From contig BLMD01000180.1 in NCBI GenBank assembly GCA_011959925.1, positions 1 through 33,994 on the forward strand: a stretch of DNA of 33,994 nucleotides, in the 5' to 3' direction. Below, piece after piece: positions 25,391 to 33,762 of the stretch (the first letter of the stretch is position 1; each line of letters begins with the position of its first letter). The stretch comes from Lachnospiraceae bacterium. GTDB taxonomy: Bacteria; Bacillota; Clostridia; Lachnospirales; Lachnospiraceae. Made by a program: the position numbers and the translations under genes. Below the pieces are notes generated by a model, which was not told the origin of the DNA, made no database searches, and worked only from the letters and a program-made list of their open reading frames with translations.

Positions 25391-26467
25391 ATGAAATTCG
25401 GGAATAAGAAATTAGTCGGATTATTAACGGCAGGAGCGATTTTACTTACGATGCCCGTTCAGTCGGGAGCGTCAACGGGGATTACGGCAGGTATTTCGCA
25501 GAAGATTGCAGCAAATATAGAAACGGTCGCAGGAGGCAATGCGGGAGTATCGTCTGCGCTGGCATCCTGTATGGATGCGGAAAGTGCGGGAATTTCGGCA
25601 GGGGACGCTGCGAAAACAGCCGCGGGAGCGTCGGTCTGCGGATATTCCAACCTTGGCATCGCCAAGGTAGAAGGCAATTTGAATGTCCGGGAGGCAGCCG
25701 GAGAAGACGCTGAGCTTGTCGGTAAGATGCCGGGCAATGCAGGCTGTGAAATATTGGGCGTCGAGGGCGACTGGACACAGATTCAGTCCGGAGAAGTTAC
25801 CGGTTATGTAAAAAGCGAATTTCTGATGACCGGAGCAGAAGCAAGAGCTTATGCGCCGGAAGTATCCTCTACCATAGCGACCTGTACGACGACGACGCTG
25901 CGTGTCAGGGAAGAGCCGAATACGGAATGTGAAATTCTGGCTCTGATGCCGGAAGGCGAAGAAGTGGAAGTCATTGAAGATCAGGGAGAATGGTTAAAAG
26001 TCAGCGTGGACAGTGAAGAAGGTTATGTCAGCGCAGATTATGTCACGGTTTCCAATGAATTGAATAAAGCAATGACCATGACGGAAGTCAAATACGGTCA
26101 GGGTGTTTCCGATGTCAAAGTAGACCTGGTATCCTATGCATGCCAGTTTGTCGGCAATCCTTATGTATGGGGCGGTACCAGCTTAACGCACGGCGCGGAT
26201 TGCTCCGGGTTTACTTTATCTATCTATGCAAAATACGGCATTTATCTGCCGCATTCATCTGCTGCACAGGCAAATTACGGCAGGCGAATCAGTGCAAGCG
26301 AGGCTCAGCCGGGAGATCTTTTCTTCTACGGCGGAGGAAGGATCAGCCATGTGGCAATCTATATCGGCAACGGACAGATCGTGCATGCAAGCAGTGAAAG
26401 AACAGGAATTAAGATCTCCAACGCATTCTACCGTACGCCGGTCTGCGTGGTAAGACTGCTGGATTAG
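25391..26467 (+). CDS. Exported SH3-SH3-NlpC/P60 cell-wall hydrolase
   Basis: The 358-aa product has a signal peptide (basic start, hydrophobic residues 8-20, cleavage likely near SGAS). An Ala/Gly/Ser-rich spacer, two bacterial SH3 domains (about 95-148 with NLNVREAAGED, and about 160-220 with TTLRVREEPNTECE) and a C-terminal NlpC/P60 peptidase follow. The catalytic set is Cys271 in GADCSGFT, His320 in SHVAIYIGNG and His332 in IVHASS. Such enzymes cut gamma-D-Glu-diamino acid bonds in peptidoglycan stems; the SH3 domains bind the wall. The gene has its own strong promoter, AGGAGG ribosome site and terminator, so it is monocistronic. Confidence 0.92.
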   Translation: MKFGNKKLVGLLTAGAILLTMPVQSGASTGITAGISQKIAANIETVAGGNAGVSSALASCMDAESAGISAGDAAKTAAGASVCGYSNLGIAKVEGNLNVREAAGEDAELVGKMPGNAGCEILGVEGDWTQIQSGEVTGYVKSEFLMTGAEARAYAPEVSSTIATCTTTTLRVREEPNTECEILALMPEGEEVEVIEDQGEWLKVSVDSEEGYVSADYVTVSNELNKAMTMTEVKYGQGVSDVKVDLVSYACQFVGNPYVWGGTSLTHGADCSGFTLSIYAKYGIYLPHSSAAQANYGRRISASEAQPGDLFFYGGGRISHVAIYIGNGQIVHASSERTGIKISNAFYRTPVCVVRLLD

Positions 26468-26484
26468 ACCAAAACAGACAGTAT

Positions 26485-26527
26485 AAAAGCACACCGCTTT
26501 TCTCAAAGAGAGGCGATGTGCTTTTTT
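26485..26527 (+). terminator. Terminator after the NlpC/P60 gene
   Basis: AAAAGCACACCGC pairs with GCGATGTGCTTTT with one mismatch, followed by TT. The A-run on the left gives T's on the minus strand, so it may also serve the convergent sigma/anti-sigma operon ending at 26548. Confidence 0.8.
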
Positions 26528-26547
26528 AGGCTTTTTAGACGGGTACT

Positions 26548-27705
26548 TTATTTCGGAATATAAATTTGTGCGGTTACGGTTCCGTCTTCATTTAATGTGT
26601 ACGTTTCGATGGTTACGGAATCCAGGCCTTCCGATTCTTCATATCCGAATCCGAATGACGGGGACATTCCGGGTTTGCCATCCGGGAATAACCAGGAAAC
26701 GTGTGAGGATGAGCTTCCGCCGGAACGGCCTTCTACGTCAAAGGAGTAAGAGACCATGCCTTTGTGATCCGGCGTCAGGACTTGTTTCGTCTCTTCTAAA
26801 GGACTGGCATATTCGTCGATGTTTTCCGGTGTCAGACGGTCAAAAAATTCAGATAATACGGGGTCTTCGAAATGTTCGGAGTCTCCGGTCTTCTCTTCTG
26901 TGTGATCATCTTCTAATATGCTCCGGATCATTTGTTCCGCTGCTTTAGGATCTGCTTTGGAAGGATCGAGCGGAAGGGAAAACAGTGCGTTTAACCCGTC
27001 ATAGCTTTCGTTTCTTGCAATCGTTCCGGTGGCTTCATCGAATGTGTAGGCATCTTGGTTGTAAAAGCTTCCTTCGGAAACGCACAGATAGATAGCATGA
27101 TCCGCAAACATTTCGATATTGTCGCATTCTGCGATTCGGTACTGTACACCGTCTTCCACCCAGAAAGAAGACGCCCCCGTCATTGTAAAAATGTTGTAAT
27201 GGTTCGGGTCGTATCCCTGGATCAAAGGAGAGACCAGAAAGCTTTCTTCCGTGGATGATGACAGCATAGGCGTAAGATCGGAATGGCGGATGGATACGAC
27301 GGCGTAGGTTCTGTCTTCGTGTATTCCGTCAGATGAGCTGACCAGGGATTTGGAAAGATTTTTTCCGGAGACAACGCCAAGGAGCGTTACGTCATATCCG
27401 CCGTAGCTTTGTGTTTCATTGATAAGAACGGCGTCTTCTCCGGAAAAGGCATCAAACAGCCCGGGATCTGCAAAATGTTTCTCCACGGCTTTGGGGAGCA
27501 GCAGTTTTCGTGCGGCGTAAATGGATACGGAACCTGCGGCAAGGACAAGCGCCGCAGAGCATGCAATTGCAGTAAATTTTTTTATTTTGTTCGGTTTCAT
27601 AGAATGATCCTCCTTTGCCTGTGCAATGATTGACTGGTTTAACCGGAACTCAGGTTCCTCGGATGGAGTAAGGGCGTTGGTTAAGATATCATCCATAGAT
27701 TTCAT
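26548..27705 (-). CDS. Membrane partner (anti-sigma-like, DUF4179-type) of the ECF sigma factor
   Basis: The 385-aa product has a short cytosolic N-terminus (1-43), one transmembrane helix (about 44-64) and a large outer domain of about 320 residues. It overlaps the upstream sigma gene by 17 bases and has its own GGAGGT site, so both are made together. This layout is typical of membrane anti-sigma factors whose outer part senses a signal. The outer domain resembles DUF4179-containing proteins in my memory, but I see no diagnostic motif, and the N-terminus lacks the zinc HxxxCxxC motif. The role as sigma inhibitor is inferred from context. Confidence 0.7.
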   Translation of the reverse strand: MKSMDDILTNALTPSEEPEFRLNQSIIAQAKEDHSMKPNKIKKFTAIACSAALVLAAGSVSIYAARKLLLPKAVEKHFADPGLFDAFSGEDAVLINETQSYGGYDVTLLGVVSGKNLSKSLVSSSDGIHEDRTYAVVSIRHSDLTPMLSSSTEESFLVSPLIQGYDPNHYNIFTMTGASSFWVEDGVQYRIAECDNIEMFADHAIYLCVSEGSFYNQDAYTFDEATGTIARNESYDGLNALFSLPLDPSKADPKAAEQMIRSILEDDHTEEKTGDSEHFEDPVLSEFFDRLTPENIDEYASPLEETKQVLTPDHKGMVSYSFDVEGRSGGSSSSHVSWLFPDGKPGMSPSFGFGYEESEGLDSVTIETYTLNEDGTVTAQIYIPK

Positions 27706-28225
27706 CGAAAATTACCTCCAAATCTTTTTTTAAAATCGTTCTTGCCCGGTGCAGCCTGCTTTTTACGGTTCCGTCCGGTATGTTTAAAATGCCGGCAATC
27801 TGCGCTGTCGAAAGATCTTCCATATAAAAGAGCAGAACGGGGATTTTCAGCCGGTTTGGCAGCCGGTTTACGGCATGCCGGATCTGCGCGGCTTCTTCCT
27901 GTTTTAAAATCAGCTGTTCCGGATTGCTTTTTTCCGGATGACATGCCGTTTTGGCCTCGCCCTCCGGCAAGGCATCCATTGCGGCGATCCGGTTTCTCCA
28001 GGCGAATTTGCGCCGTTTATTTTTCCAGATTCTGATGGCGACAGAAAGCAGAAAGCTTTTTGGGTTGTGATCGGAACGGATGGAAGCGTTTAATTCCACC
28101 GCTTTTAAAAAAGTATCCTGATACAGTTCGTCCGCCTCCAGCGTGCTTTTGGTAAGCTGCCTGCAGAAGGAATAGATGTCCCTGCCGTACGTTTCAATAC
28201 AGGTTTCGAGTTCGATTTTCGTCAT
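27689..28225 (-). CDS. ECF-type RNA polymerase sigma factor
   Basis: The 178-aa product has the two domains of group 4 sigma factors. Region 2 is near residues 10-75 (YGRDIYSFCRQLTKSTLEAD, then ELYQDTFLKAVE and SFLLSVAIRIWKNKRR), and region 4 near 112-168 (INPnearly RLPNRLKIPVLLFYMEDLS and IAGILNIPDGTVKSRLHRAR, a helix-turn-helix). It starts ATG 28225 with CGGAG upstream. It redirects polymerase to a small regulon held in check by its membrane partner downstream. A 16-bp palindrome lies 18 bases upstream of its start. Confidence 0.9.
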   Translation of the reverse strand: MTKIELETCIETYGRDIYSFCRQLTKSTLEADELYQDTFLKAVELNASIRSDHNPKSFLLSVAIRIWKNKRRKFAWRNRIAAMDALPEGEAKTACHPEKSNPEQLILKQEEAAQIRHAVNRLPNRLKIPVLLFYMEDLSTAQIAGILNIPDGTVKSRLHRARTILKKDLEVIFDEIYG

Positions 28226-28243
28226 TTGATCAACACTCCGTTT

Positions 28244-28259
28244 ATAAGACGTCTTATAT
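28244..28259. promoter_or_regulatory. 16-bp perfect palindrome before the sigma gene
   Basis: TATAAGACGTCTTATA reads the same on both strands and lies between the sigma start codon region and its presumed promoter, an operator-like position. No regulator is identified. Confidence 0.55.
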
Positions 28260-28330
28260 TTTATATTGGCCCTTCACTTATACATTGTAACAAGTCGGCA
28301 AAAAGTTCAAATCTTTGTGCGCAAATTTTA

Positions 28331-28369
28331 ATGATAGGAATTTAAGTTGTTCTTATGATAGAAATTAAG
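28331..28369. repeat. Imperfect direct repeat between the divergent sigma and fic genes
   Basis: ATGATAGGAATTTAAG (28331-28346) and ATGATAGAAATTAAG (28355-28369) are 24 bases apart. They could be paired regulator sites in the divergent intergenic region. Confidence 0.5.
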
Positions 28370-28424
28370 ATTCGGAAACGGAAATGTACTTTCGAGTCTT
28401 TTTTTGTTCCGAAGATTAGAGATT

Positions 28425-28452
28425 ATTATTCCTATAATATTGATATTATTCC
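28425..28452. repeat. Direct repeat ATTATTCC around the fic promoter
   Basis: ATTATTCC occurs at 28425-28432 and 28445-28452, 20 bases apart, about two helical turns. The second copy lies inside the spacer of the fic promoter, so a protein bound here could regulate fic. Confidence 0.45.
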
Positions 28453-28468
28453 GAAAAAGTGGCATAAT
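28440..28468 (+). promoter_or_regulatory. Promoter of the fic gene
   Basis: TTGATA (28440-28445), a 17-base spacer and CATAAT (28463-28468), 27 bases before the ATG at 28495. A TATAAT at 28433-28438 has no good -35. Confidence 0.6.
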
Positions 28469-28494
28469 GTCGTGGAAAGCGAGGTGTACTTTTT

Positions 28495-29388
28495 ATGTAT
28501 ATGACAGTAAAACAAGCTGCAGAGAAATGGGGAATTTCAGATAGGCGTGTGCGTATATTATGCGCGGAAGGAAAGATTTCAGGTGTTATTCATGAAGGAC
28601 GTCGCTGGATGATTCCGGCAGAGACAGGAAAACCGGCGGATGGACGGTTTAAAGCAGCAGAAAGCTTACTGGCAGCTATAGACAGGAAGAAAAGCGAACT
28701 GGATGCCAGACGCCCACTGACAGTGGGGGAAGCGGAACGTCTGACAGAGGAATTTATTATTGAGTATACCTACAATTCAAATGCAATGGAAGGAAATACC
28801 CTGACCCTGCGTGAGACGGATATGGTTTTGCGTGGTCTGACGATTGACAGGAAACCGTTAAAAGACCATATGGAAGCAGTCGGGCATAAAGAAGCATTTG
28901 ATTTTGTGCGGGATTTGGTAAAAGAACAGGCACCTTTATCAGAGAGTATCATCCAGCAGATCCATTATCTTGTATTGGTGGATAAACGGGAAGATCGTGG
29001 GGTTTACAGAAGAGTCCCTGTCAGGATTATGGGAGCGAAACATGATCCGGTACAGCCATATTTAATCCAGCCTAAGATGGAACAGCTGTTGGAGGATTAT
29101 AGGAATCATACAGATCATATCATTCCCCGGCTTGCACGGTTTCATATTGAATTTGAGGGGATTCATCCTTTTATTGACGGAAATGGCAGAACCGGGAGGC
29201 TGCTTGTAAATCTGGAATTGATGAAAGCCGGATATCCGCCAATTGACATTAAATTTGCAGATCGGATTTCTTATTATAATGCATTTGATGAATACTATGT
29301 AAAGCAAAATCCTGGCGCAATGGAGAAGTTGTTTGCGGGTTATGTGAATGCAAGGCTGGATAGTTACTTGATGATGCTGGAAAAATAA
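28495..29388 (+). CDS. HTH-Fic family protein (probable AMP transferase, class II)
   Basis: Fic proteins usually transfer AMP from ATP to hydroxyl side chains of target proteins. The 297-aa product begins with an excisionase/MerR-like helix-turn-helix (MTVKQAAEKWGISDRRVR, then GVIHEGRRWMIP). The inhibitory helix motif SNAMEGN follows, with Ser95 and Glu99, placed N-terminal to the core as in class II Fic proteins. The core motif HPFIDGNGRTGR begins at His224 and is intact, so activity is likely. The start ATG 28495 has GAGGTG at nine bases; a second ATG two codons on is possible. The DNA-binding domain suggests self-regulation. It opens the accessory region. Confidence 0.9.
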   Translation: MYMTVKQAAEKWGISDRRVRILCAEGKISGVIHEGRRWMIPAETGKPADGRFKAAESLLAAIDRKKSELDARRPLTVGEAERLTEEFIIEYTYNSNAMEGNTLTLRETDMVLRGLTIDRKPLKDHMEAVGHKEAFDFVRDLVKEQAPLSESIIQQIHYLVLVDKREDRGVYRRVPVRIMGAKHDPVQPYLIQPKMEQLLEDYRNHTDHIIPRLARFHIEFEGIHPFIDGNGRTGRLLVNLELMKAGYPPIDIKFADRISYYNAFDEYYVKQNPGAMEKLFAGYVNARLDSYLMMLEK

Positions 29389-29580
29389 TTATATGGGAGA
29401 GAAATTTATATGCTTGTTTCAAAATACTTTGGATTAATTCAATTGTTTTTGTGATATTTTAAAAATTTTCAGGCATAAAAAACAGTGTCCTTCCTTCCAT
29501 GATAGAAAACCATTGAAGTGATATTTAACGGAATGACATTGACAGAATATTGCGTATAGATAATTAGACGGAGGACTAGA
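29389..29580. other. AT-rich spacer between fic and the CHAT operon
   Basis: These 192 bases show no coding frame of note. A TTGACA at 29539-29544 with TAATTA at 29561-29566 is a weak promoter candidate, but it would start transcription almost at the ribosome site of the next gene. No clear terminator for fic is seen. A/T content rises visibly from here on. Confidence 0.5.
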
Positions 29581-29940
29581 ATGGAGCTGAATGGTAAATC
29601 ATACATTATTAAAATTGATGGCAGTTATATATATATTATGGATGCCTTAACAAATGAAATTATTCAAAAATTCGAAGTAATTGATAATTTTGTCCGTGGC
29701 ATTGAAGAGGATCAGAAATTTAGCGGCATTACTTCTGAGAATGAAAACCTGTACATATGGAATGCAGATGTTATGGAAGATGGAACATTAAGAATATGCA
29801 TATACAGTGAGGCTGGTTTCAATATTCATACAAATGACGAAGTTAAGGCTGCACAGTTTATAGAAGAACTGAACGAGTACCTGGCTAATATAATTATTAA
29901 GGAAAGTGAGTCTGTATATTTCAGTATTGAATCCATGTAG
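29581..29940 (+). CDS. Small acidic protein of unknown function, first gene of the CHAT operon
   Basis: I do not recognise this 119-aa protein. It is soluble by eye, acidic, with many Ile/Asn/Glu codons, and has alternating strands at the start (KSYIIKIDGSYIYIMDALTN) and a helix near the end (AAQFIEELNEYLANIII). A strong GGAGGACTAGA ribosome site precedes ATG 29581. It is followed after 32 bases by the TPR-CHAT protease, so the two are probably one transcript. By position it could be an adaptor, inhibitor or substrate of the protease; nothing in the sequence decides this. Confidence 0.7.
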   Translation: MELNGKSYIIKIDGSYIYIMDALTNEIIQKFEVIDNFVRGIEEDQKFSGITSENENLYIWNADVMEDGTLRICIYSEAGFNIHTNDEVKAAQFIEELNEYLANIIIKESESVYFSIESM

Positions 29941-29972
29941 CCAGTATATTTACACAATGGAGATACTATCGT

Positions 29973-32915
29973 ATGATGGATGAAAAGAAAATATGTAATT
30001 TATATGATACAGAACGTAAGCTGTTGGATGAGTATAATAATGACATTAACAATAAGGAAGCGTATGAACGGTTGAAAAAATGCCATGAGGAACGTGAGAG
30101 CCTGATGGAGGGAAGACAGCTCAGTACAATTTATGAAAATATTCGCGGAATTGCTAATTCAGTAACAATTGATTTGCTTTTCGAAGAGGCTGAAGCATTG
30201 GAAAATCAGTTCCTGGACATGCTGTCAATCTATAAGCATGCTTTGGAAGGCTGTATCATTCTTTATCAAGAAACTGGTGAAAAAACGATTGAATGTAAAC
30301 TGCAGATAGTAACATGTATTCAGTTGTATAGAAAGGAACACGATTGCCTGCCTCAAGATATGAATCAAGACGAATTAATCAATAGGCTTGAGGATATTTT
30401 TACTCATTCGCATGCACATCCATTGTATGGGACTTATATTACGGTTATGCTTTGCGATGAATATATTCACAATGGAAAAAAAGCAAGAGCGCTGGAGCTG
30501 TTTCGGCAATGGGCCAGTGAACATCCGTTGAATTCGCAATCTGACATAGAAGTAGTTAATGCATGGATTGAATATAGCAATTTATTGGGAGAACTTGGCT
30601 TTTATAAGCAGTCTTTGGATAATGCAGAAAATATATTGACTTGTTTGAATGAAGTTTTCGACGGGGAGATGAGCGACAAACTTTATTTCTATCGTAGAAT
30701 TTCAGATATTTATATATCATGTAGTCGATACCAGATGGCAATACAACTGCTGGAGGAAGCTCTTTCTAATGCCGGCCTGCCGAATACTGACGAGGATGAA
30801 CTTTTCAACATAGATACACAGCTTGCCCATGCATATTATCTACTTGGAGATATTGTTACTGCAGAAAAGAAAATCCGATTGATAAGGGAAAAACTGTTGG
30901 TATCTAATCGCTTAGAACATCCATCACGCCTTCAATTCGAAAACATTGCTGGAAACATCGAGGGTAGTCTTATGAATCAGAAAGAGCAGTATGACAGAAT
31001 GCTTTCTGTATATGAGGAAAGTCGTAAAAGATATGGCGATAATAATATGGATACGGTTCTTTATGAATATAATCTGGGCATTGCTTGTTTTGAATTATAT
31101 TATGTGGCAGATGATGATGAAAAAGAAAGTTACATTCAAAAGGCACAAGAATACATGGAGGATGCCTACGAACGTTCCGTATCTTCCAGATTGAATGATA
31201 CACTGTTTGCATTAACCGTAAAGAGGAGCCTGTCAGAAATTCTTGCGGAAAAGGGGGACCTGGAAGCTGCAATTCAGGAGCTGAAAGCGATATATGAATC
31301 TACGAAAGATCTGCTTACGGAAGATAGTATGGAAACAGCAGATGCTGCTATAAGATATGGTGCATTAGTACTGGAAGTCCAACAGAACAACGATGACGTT
31401 CCTGAATGGATAGATGAAATTGACCCTGAATTGATATTGAAATACAGTTATGAGCTAAAAAAAGAGTATTTAGGTGATCTGAACGGAGAAACTGTGGAAG
31501 CATTATCTTTCTATACGCAGGCTGTGCAGAGTAATGAGATCATTCGTTTTCTGCAGGGAAACGTAGAACACGGGATGGAACATTCATGGAAATTGCATTC
31601 TGAACTGATCAGGCAAATTACGTTTAAAATTGAACAGGCAGCCTATATTGATAGTATAGAAAAACAGAGTCAGTTTCTACATTTGCTGGAAGAAGAATTA
31701 TATCAGTATTTTTGGTTATTAGATAACTCTGTTTCATTGGATATTCCGCATGACCTGAGAGAATTCTACAATCAGGTGGCACCTTATAAAAATATCATTT
31801 ATGATATGCAATGTGAGGCACATGGTTTTATAAAACGAAATAGTAGCACGGAGCATTTTTCAAAAATCAACGTAGATCAGCTTTTGAACAGAATGCGTTC
31901 GCTTGAAGGGCTTTATATCGATATATGGCAGGAAGCTAACGGCTGGCTTGTGTTTCTGATTGATCAGAACGATATCTATTATGAAAGCCTTCAGATGGTT
32001 GATGATGAGGATATTCCTTTTATTGAGAATGCCAAAATCTCTGATGTGATTCAGCTTGATAAGAAGGAATATTCTGTTGAAGAAAAAATTAATGCTGCAT
32101 ATGAAATTGCCCGAAAATTGGAAGAAATCATGAATGGGCATTCATTCTGCTACAAAGATATTTATCTGAATCTCCAGAAACAGATTACAGAATTTCCAAT
32201 TGCTTCAGCAATTCATGATTGTATATCAGTTGATGTTCATGTTATTGCATCAGAGAGAGAGTTATTCTTAATTGATATGCCAATGAGAACAATCGATGTG
32301 GTTGATTTTATGGAAAAATCTGTTGATTATCAAGTTGTTGGCAATGTCTTTAAAACAACAATATCAAAGAAACTTTTGGACGCGAAATGTGCACTTGTTT
32401 TTTCTGGACACGGTAAATATCAAGATATTAATTCACTGAATGCGGAAGAAAGAAATTATGTTTTAACACCAGATGGAAAAACATTTTATAGTAAGGATTT
32501 TATGGAAACTGATCTTTCAAACCTGGAGATTGTTATGCTTCCAGTTTGTCAAAGTGGTTATGGAAGGGTGTATGCTAATTTTGGCATATTTGGCATTGGG
32601 GCGGCTTGTAGAATCGCAGGTGCCAGGGCAACATTAGAAACGCTTTGGAATGTTCGCTCATCGGCATCATTAGTATTTGAATATGAATTTTTCTGCGCAA
32701 TAAGCGAGAAGCATACAATAACAGAAGCATTTTGGATCGCCTTAGACAAATTAAAAAATTATAAAGGATACCAATTGAGAAAATTTTGCAATATGTTAGA
32801 GAATAATACACAAAATAGAGAATTACGTCACAGCTTATATATCGAGAGCCTAAACGAATATCCATTTAGCGACCCAGTGTGTTGGTGTGGTTTTGTTCTG
32901 ATTGGAGGGGTGTAA
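29973..32915 (+). CDS. TPR-CHAT caspase-like protease
   Basis: The 980-aa product has a helical repeat region (about residues 60-500) with TPR-like units such as YKQSLDNAENILTCL and YQMAIQLLEEALSNA, then a helical linker, and a C-terminal CHAT domain (about 660-980). CHAT proteases are clan CD, caspase-like. The dyad is visible as His813 in VFSGHGKYQ and Cys859 in LPVCQSGYG, followed by FGIGAACRIAGARATLETLW, typical of the family. Related TPR-CHAT proteases act in bacterial immunity (for example the type III-E CRISPR protease and proteases that cut bacterial gasdermins). No CRISPR or gasdermin gene is seen here. The next gene starts directly at its stop. Base composition is AT-richer than the core genes, suggesting transfer. 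Cleavage of the downstream membrane protein is a hypothesis. Confidence 0.88.
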   Translation: MMDEKKICNLYDTERKLLDEYNNDINNKEAYERLKKCHEERESLMEGRQLSTIYENIRGIANSVTIDLLFEEAEALENQFLDMLSIYKHALEGCIILYQETGEKTIECKLQIVTCIQLYRKEHDCLPQDMNQDELINRLEDIFTHSHAHPLYGTYITVMLCDEYIHNGKKARALELFRQWASEHPLNSQSDIEVVNAWIEYSNLLGELGFYKQSLDNAENILTCLNEVFDGEMSDKLYFYRRISDIYISCSRYQMAIQLLEEALSNAGLPNTDEDELFNIDTQLAHAYYLLGDIVTAEKKIRLIREKLLVSNRLEHPSRLQFENIAGNIEGSLMNQKEQYDRMLSVYEESRKRYGDNNMDTVLYEYNLGIACFELYYVADDDEKESYIQKAQEYMEDAYERSVSSRLNDTLFALTVKRSLSEILAEKGDLEAAIQELKAIYESTKDLLTEDSMETADAAIRYGALVLEVQQNNDDVPEWIDEIDPELILKYSYELKKEYLGDLNGETVEALSFYTQAVQSNEIIRFLQGNVEHGMEHSWKLHSELIRQITFKIEQAAYIDSIEKQSQFLHLLEEELYQYFWLLDNSVSLDIPHDLREFYNQVAPYKNIIYDMQCEAHGFIKRNSSTEHFSKINVDQLLNRMRSLEGLYIDIWQEANGWLVFLIDQNDIYYESLQMVDDEDIPFIENAKISDVIQLDKKEYSVEEKINAAYEIARKLEEIMNGHSFCYKDIYLNLQKQITEFPIASAIHDCISVDVHVIASERELFLIDMPMRTIDVVDFMEKSVDYQVVGNVFKTTISKKLLDAKCALVFSGHGKYQDINSLNAEERNYVLTPDGKTFYSKDFMETDLSNLEIVMLPVCQSGYGRVYANFGIFGIGAACRIAGARATLETLWNVRSSASLVFEYEFFCAISEKHTITEAFWIALDKLKNYKGYQLRKFCNMLENNTQNRELRHSLYIESLNEYPFSDPVCWCGFVLIGGV

Positions 32916-33641
32916 TTGAAGAATAAATTTTGGAAAAAACATAGTGTTTTTATTGCTTTAACTGCAATGCTGATACCGGCAGTGCTGATTATTGCGAGAT
33001 ATAGCACATGGCCATCTATACTTCCATTTCCGACAATACTCAATGGACCTATCCCGAACGATCAGATTCCATATGATTTGGCTATCGGATATGTTGCCTG
33101 TTATTTATTTTTTTTGATACAGGTTGAAATTCCGCAATTAATGAAGGAGAAGAAAGCTTATATGACATTGCAAAATGATATTGTTCATGTGATACTTCAA
33201 GCAGAATTAATGAAAAAGATTCTCGAGCATCAATCATTATTAGAAATAGCTCAACATAAGGGGGCATTACCAAAATATAAATATACTTTAAATAAAAAAC
33301 TGGTAGGAAACGAGAATTTTCCGGTTGCACAAGATGCACCCAAACCAGCTGATGAAGACGGATTTTATAATTTCCTTTGGAAAGCAAATTATGATTATGA
33401 AAAATTAAAAAATCAGATTGTTTTTCAAAATCTGAATGAGTTTTTAATTGAGCAGATCATTAAGTTAAATATCACTTTTTGGTTTCAAACATATCATAGT
33501 TTCATAGCTGTTCCCTTGTTACAATCTATTCCAAATGCAACAATTAAAGTGGAAGACGATACTGAAAAAGAAAAGTTAAAAGAAGCTTTAAAAGAATTAG
33601 AAATTACTTTGGGAATAAGCATCATCATTAGTGCTGCATAA
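32916..33641 (+). CDS. Two-TM membrane protein coupled to the CHAT protease, candidate effector
   Basis: The 241-aa product is not a family I recognise. It has a basic N-terminus, TM helix 1 (about 10-28), a Pro-rich loop, TM helix 2 (about 55-72), and a hydrophilic C-terminal domain of about 165 residues ending in a hydrophobic ISIIISAA. The start is a TTG at 32916, right after the protease stop TAA (32913-32915), with GGAGGGG seven bases upstream, so translation is tightly coupled. The tight pairing of a caspase-like protease with a membrane protein suggests an effector released or activated by cleavage, as with gasdermins, but it is not gasdermin-like in size or layout. Function is inferred from context alone. 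Confidence 0.82.
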   Translation: MKNKFWKKHSVFIALTAMLIPAVLIIARYSTWPSILPFPTILNGPIPNDQIPYDLAIGYVACYLFFLIQVEIPQLMKEKKAYMTLQNDIVHVILQAELMKKILEHQSLLEIAQHKGALPKYKYTLNKKLVGNENFPVAQDAPKPADEDGFYNFLWKANYDYEKLKNQIVFQNLNEFLIEQIIKLNITFWFQTYHSFIAVPLLQSIPNATIKVEDDTEKEKLKEALKELEITLGISIIISAA

Positions 33642-33762
33642 AAATGATATTGAAAATATCAAACGGTATCATATCGGCAAGGGCGGCTATGGCTTTCTCC
33701 CACATAGGGCGGTGCATAGTTTATGGTTACATTTATTATTCAAGCGACAAAAACTTTTGATA
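33642..33762. other. Noncoding stretch with hairpins after the CHAT operon
   Basis: GATATT-GAA-AATATC (33646-33660) is a small perfect hairpin which, read on the minus strand, runs into ATTTTT and could end the opposing small gene. A GC-richer segment (33674-33720) holds CTATG/CATAG pairing around GGCTTTCTCCCA and two GGGCGG copies. A plus-strand frame through this stretch has no ribosome site and I do not call it. Confidence 0.45.

Noticed and set aside
29973-32915. TPR-CHAT as part of a type III-E CRISPR (Craspase) system
   Set aside because: No CRISPR array, gRAMP or other Cas gene is seen in the window; only the protease class is shared.
32916-33641. Two-TM protein as a bacterial gasdermin
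   Set aside because: Gasdermins are soluble before cleavage with a beta-rich pore domain; this protein has two clear N-terminal TM helices.
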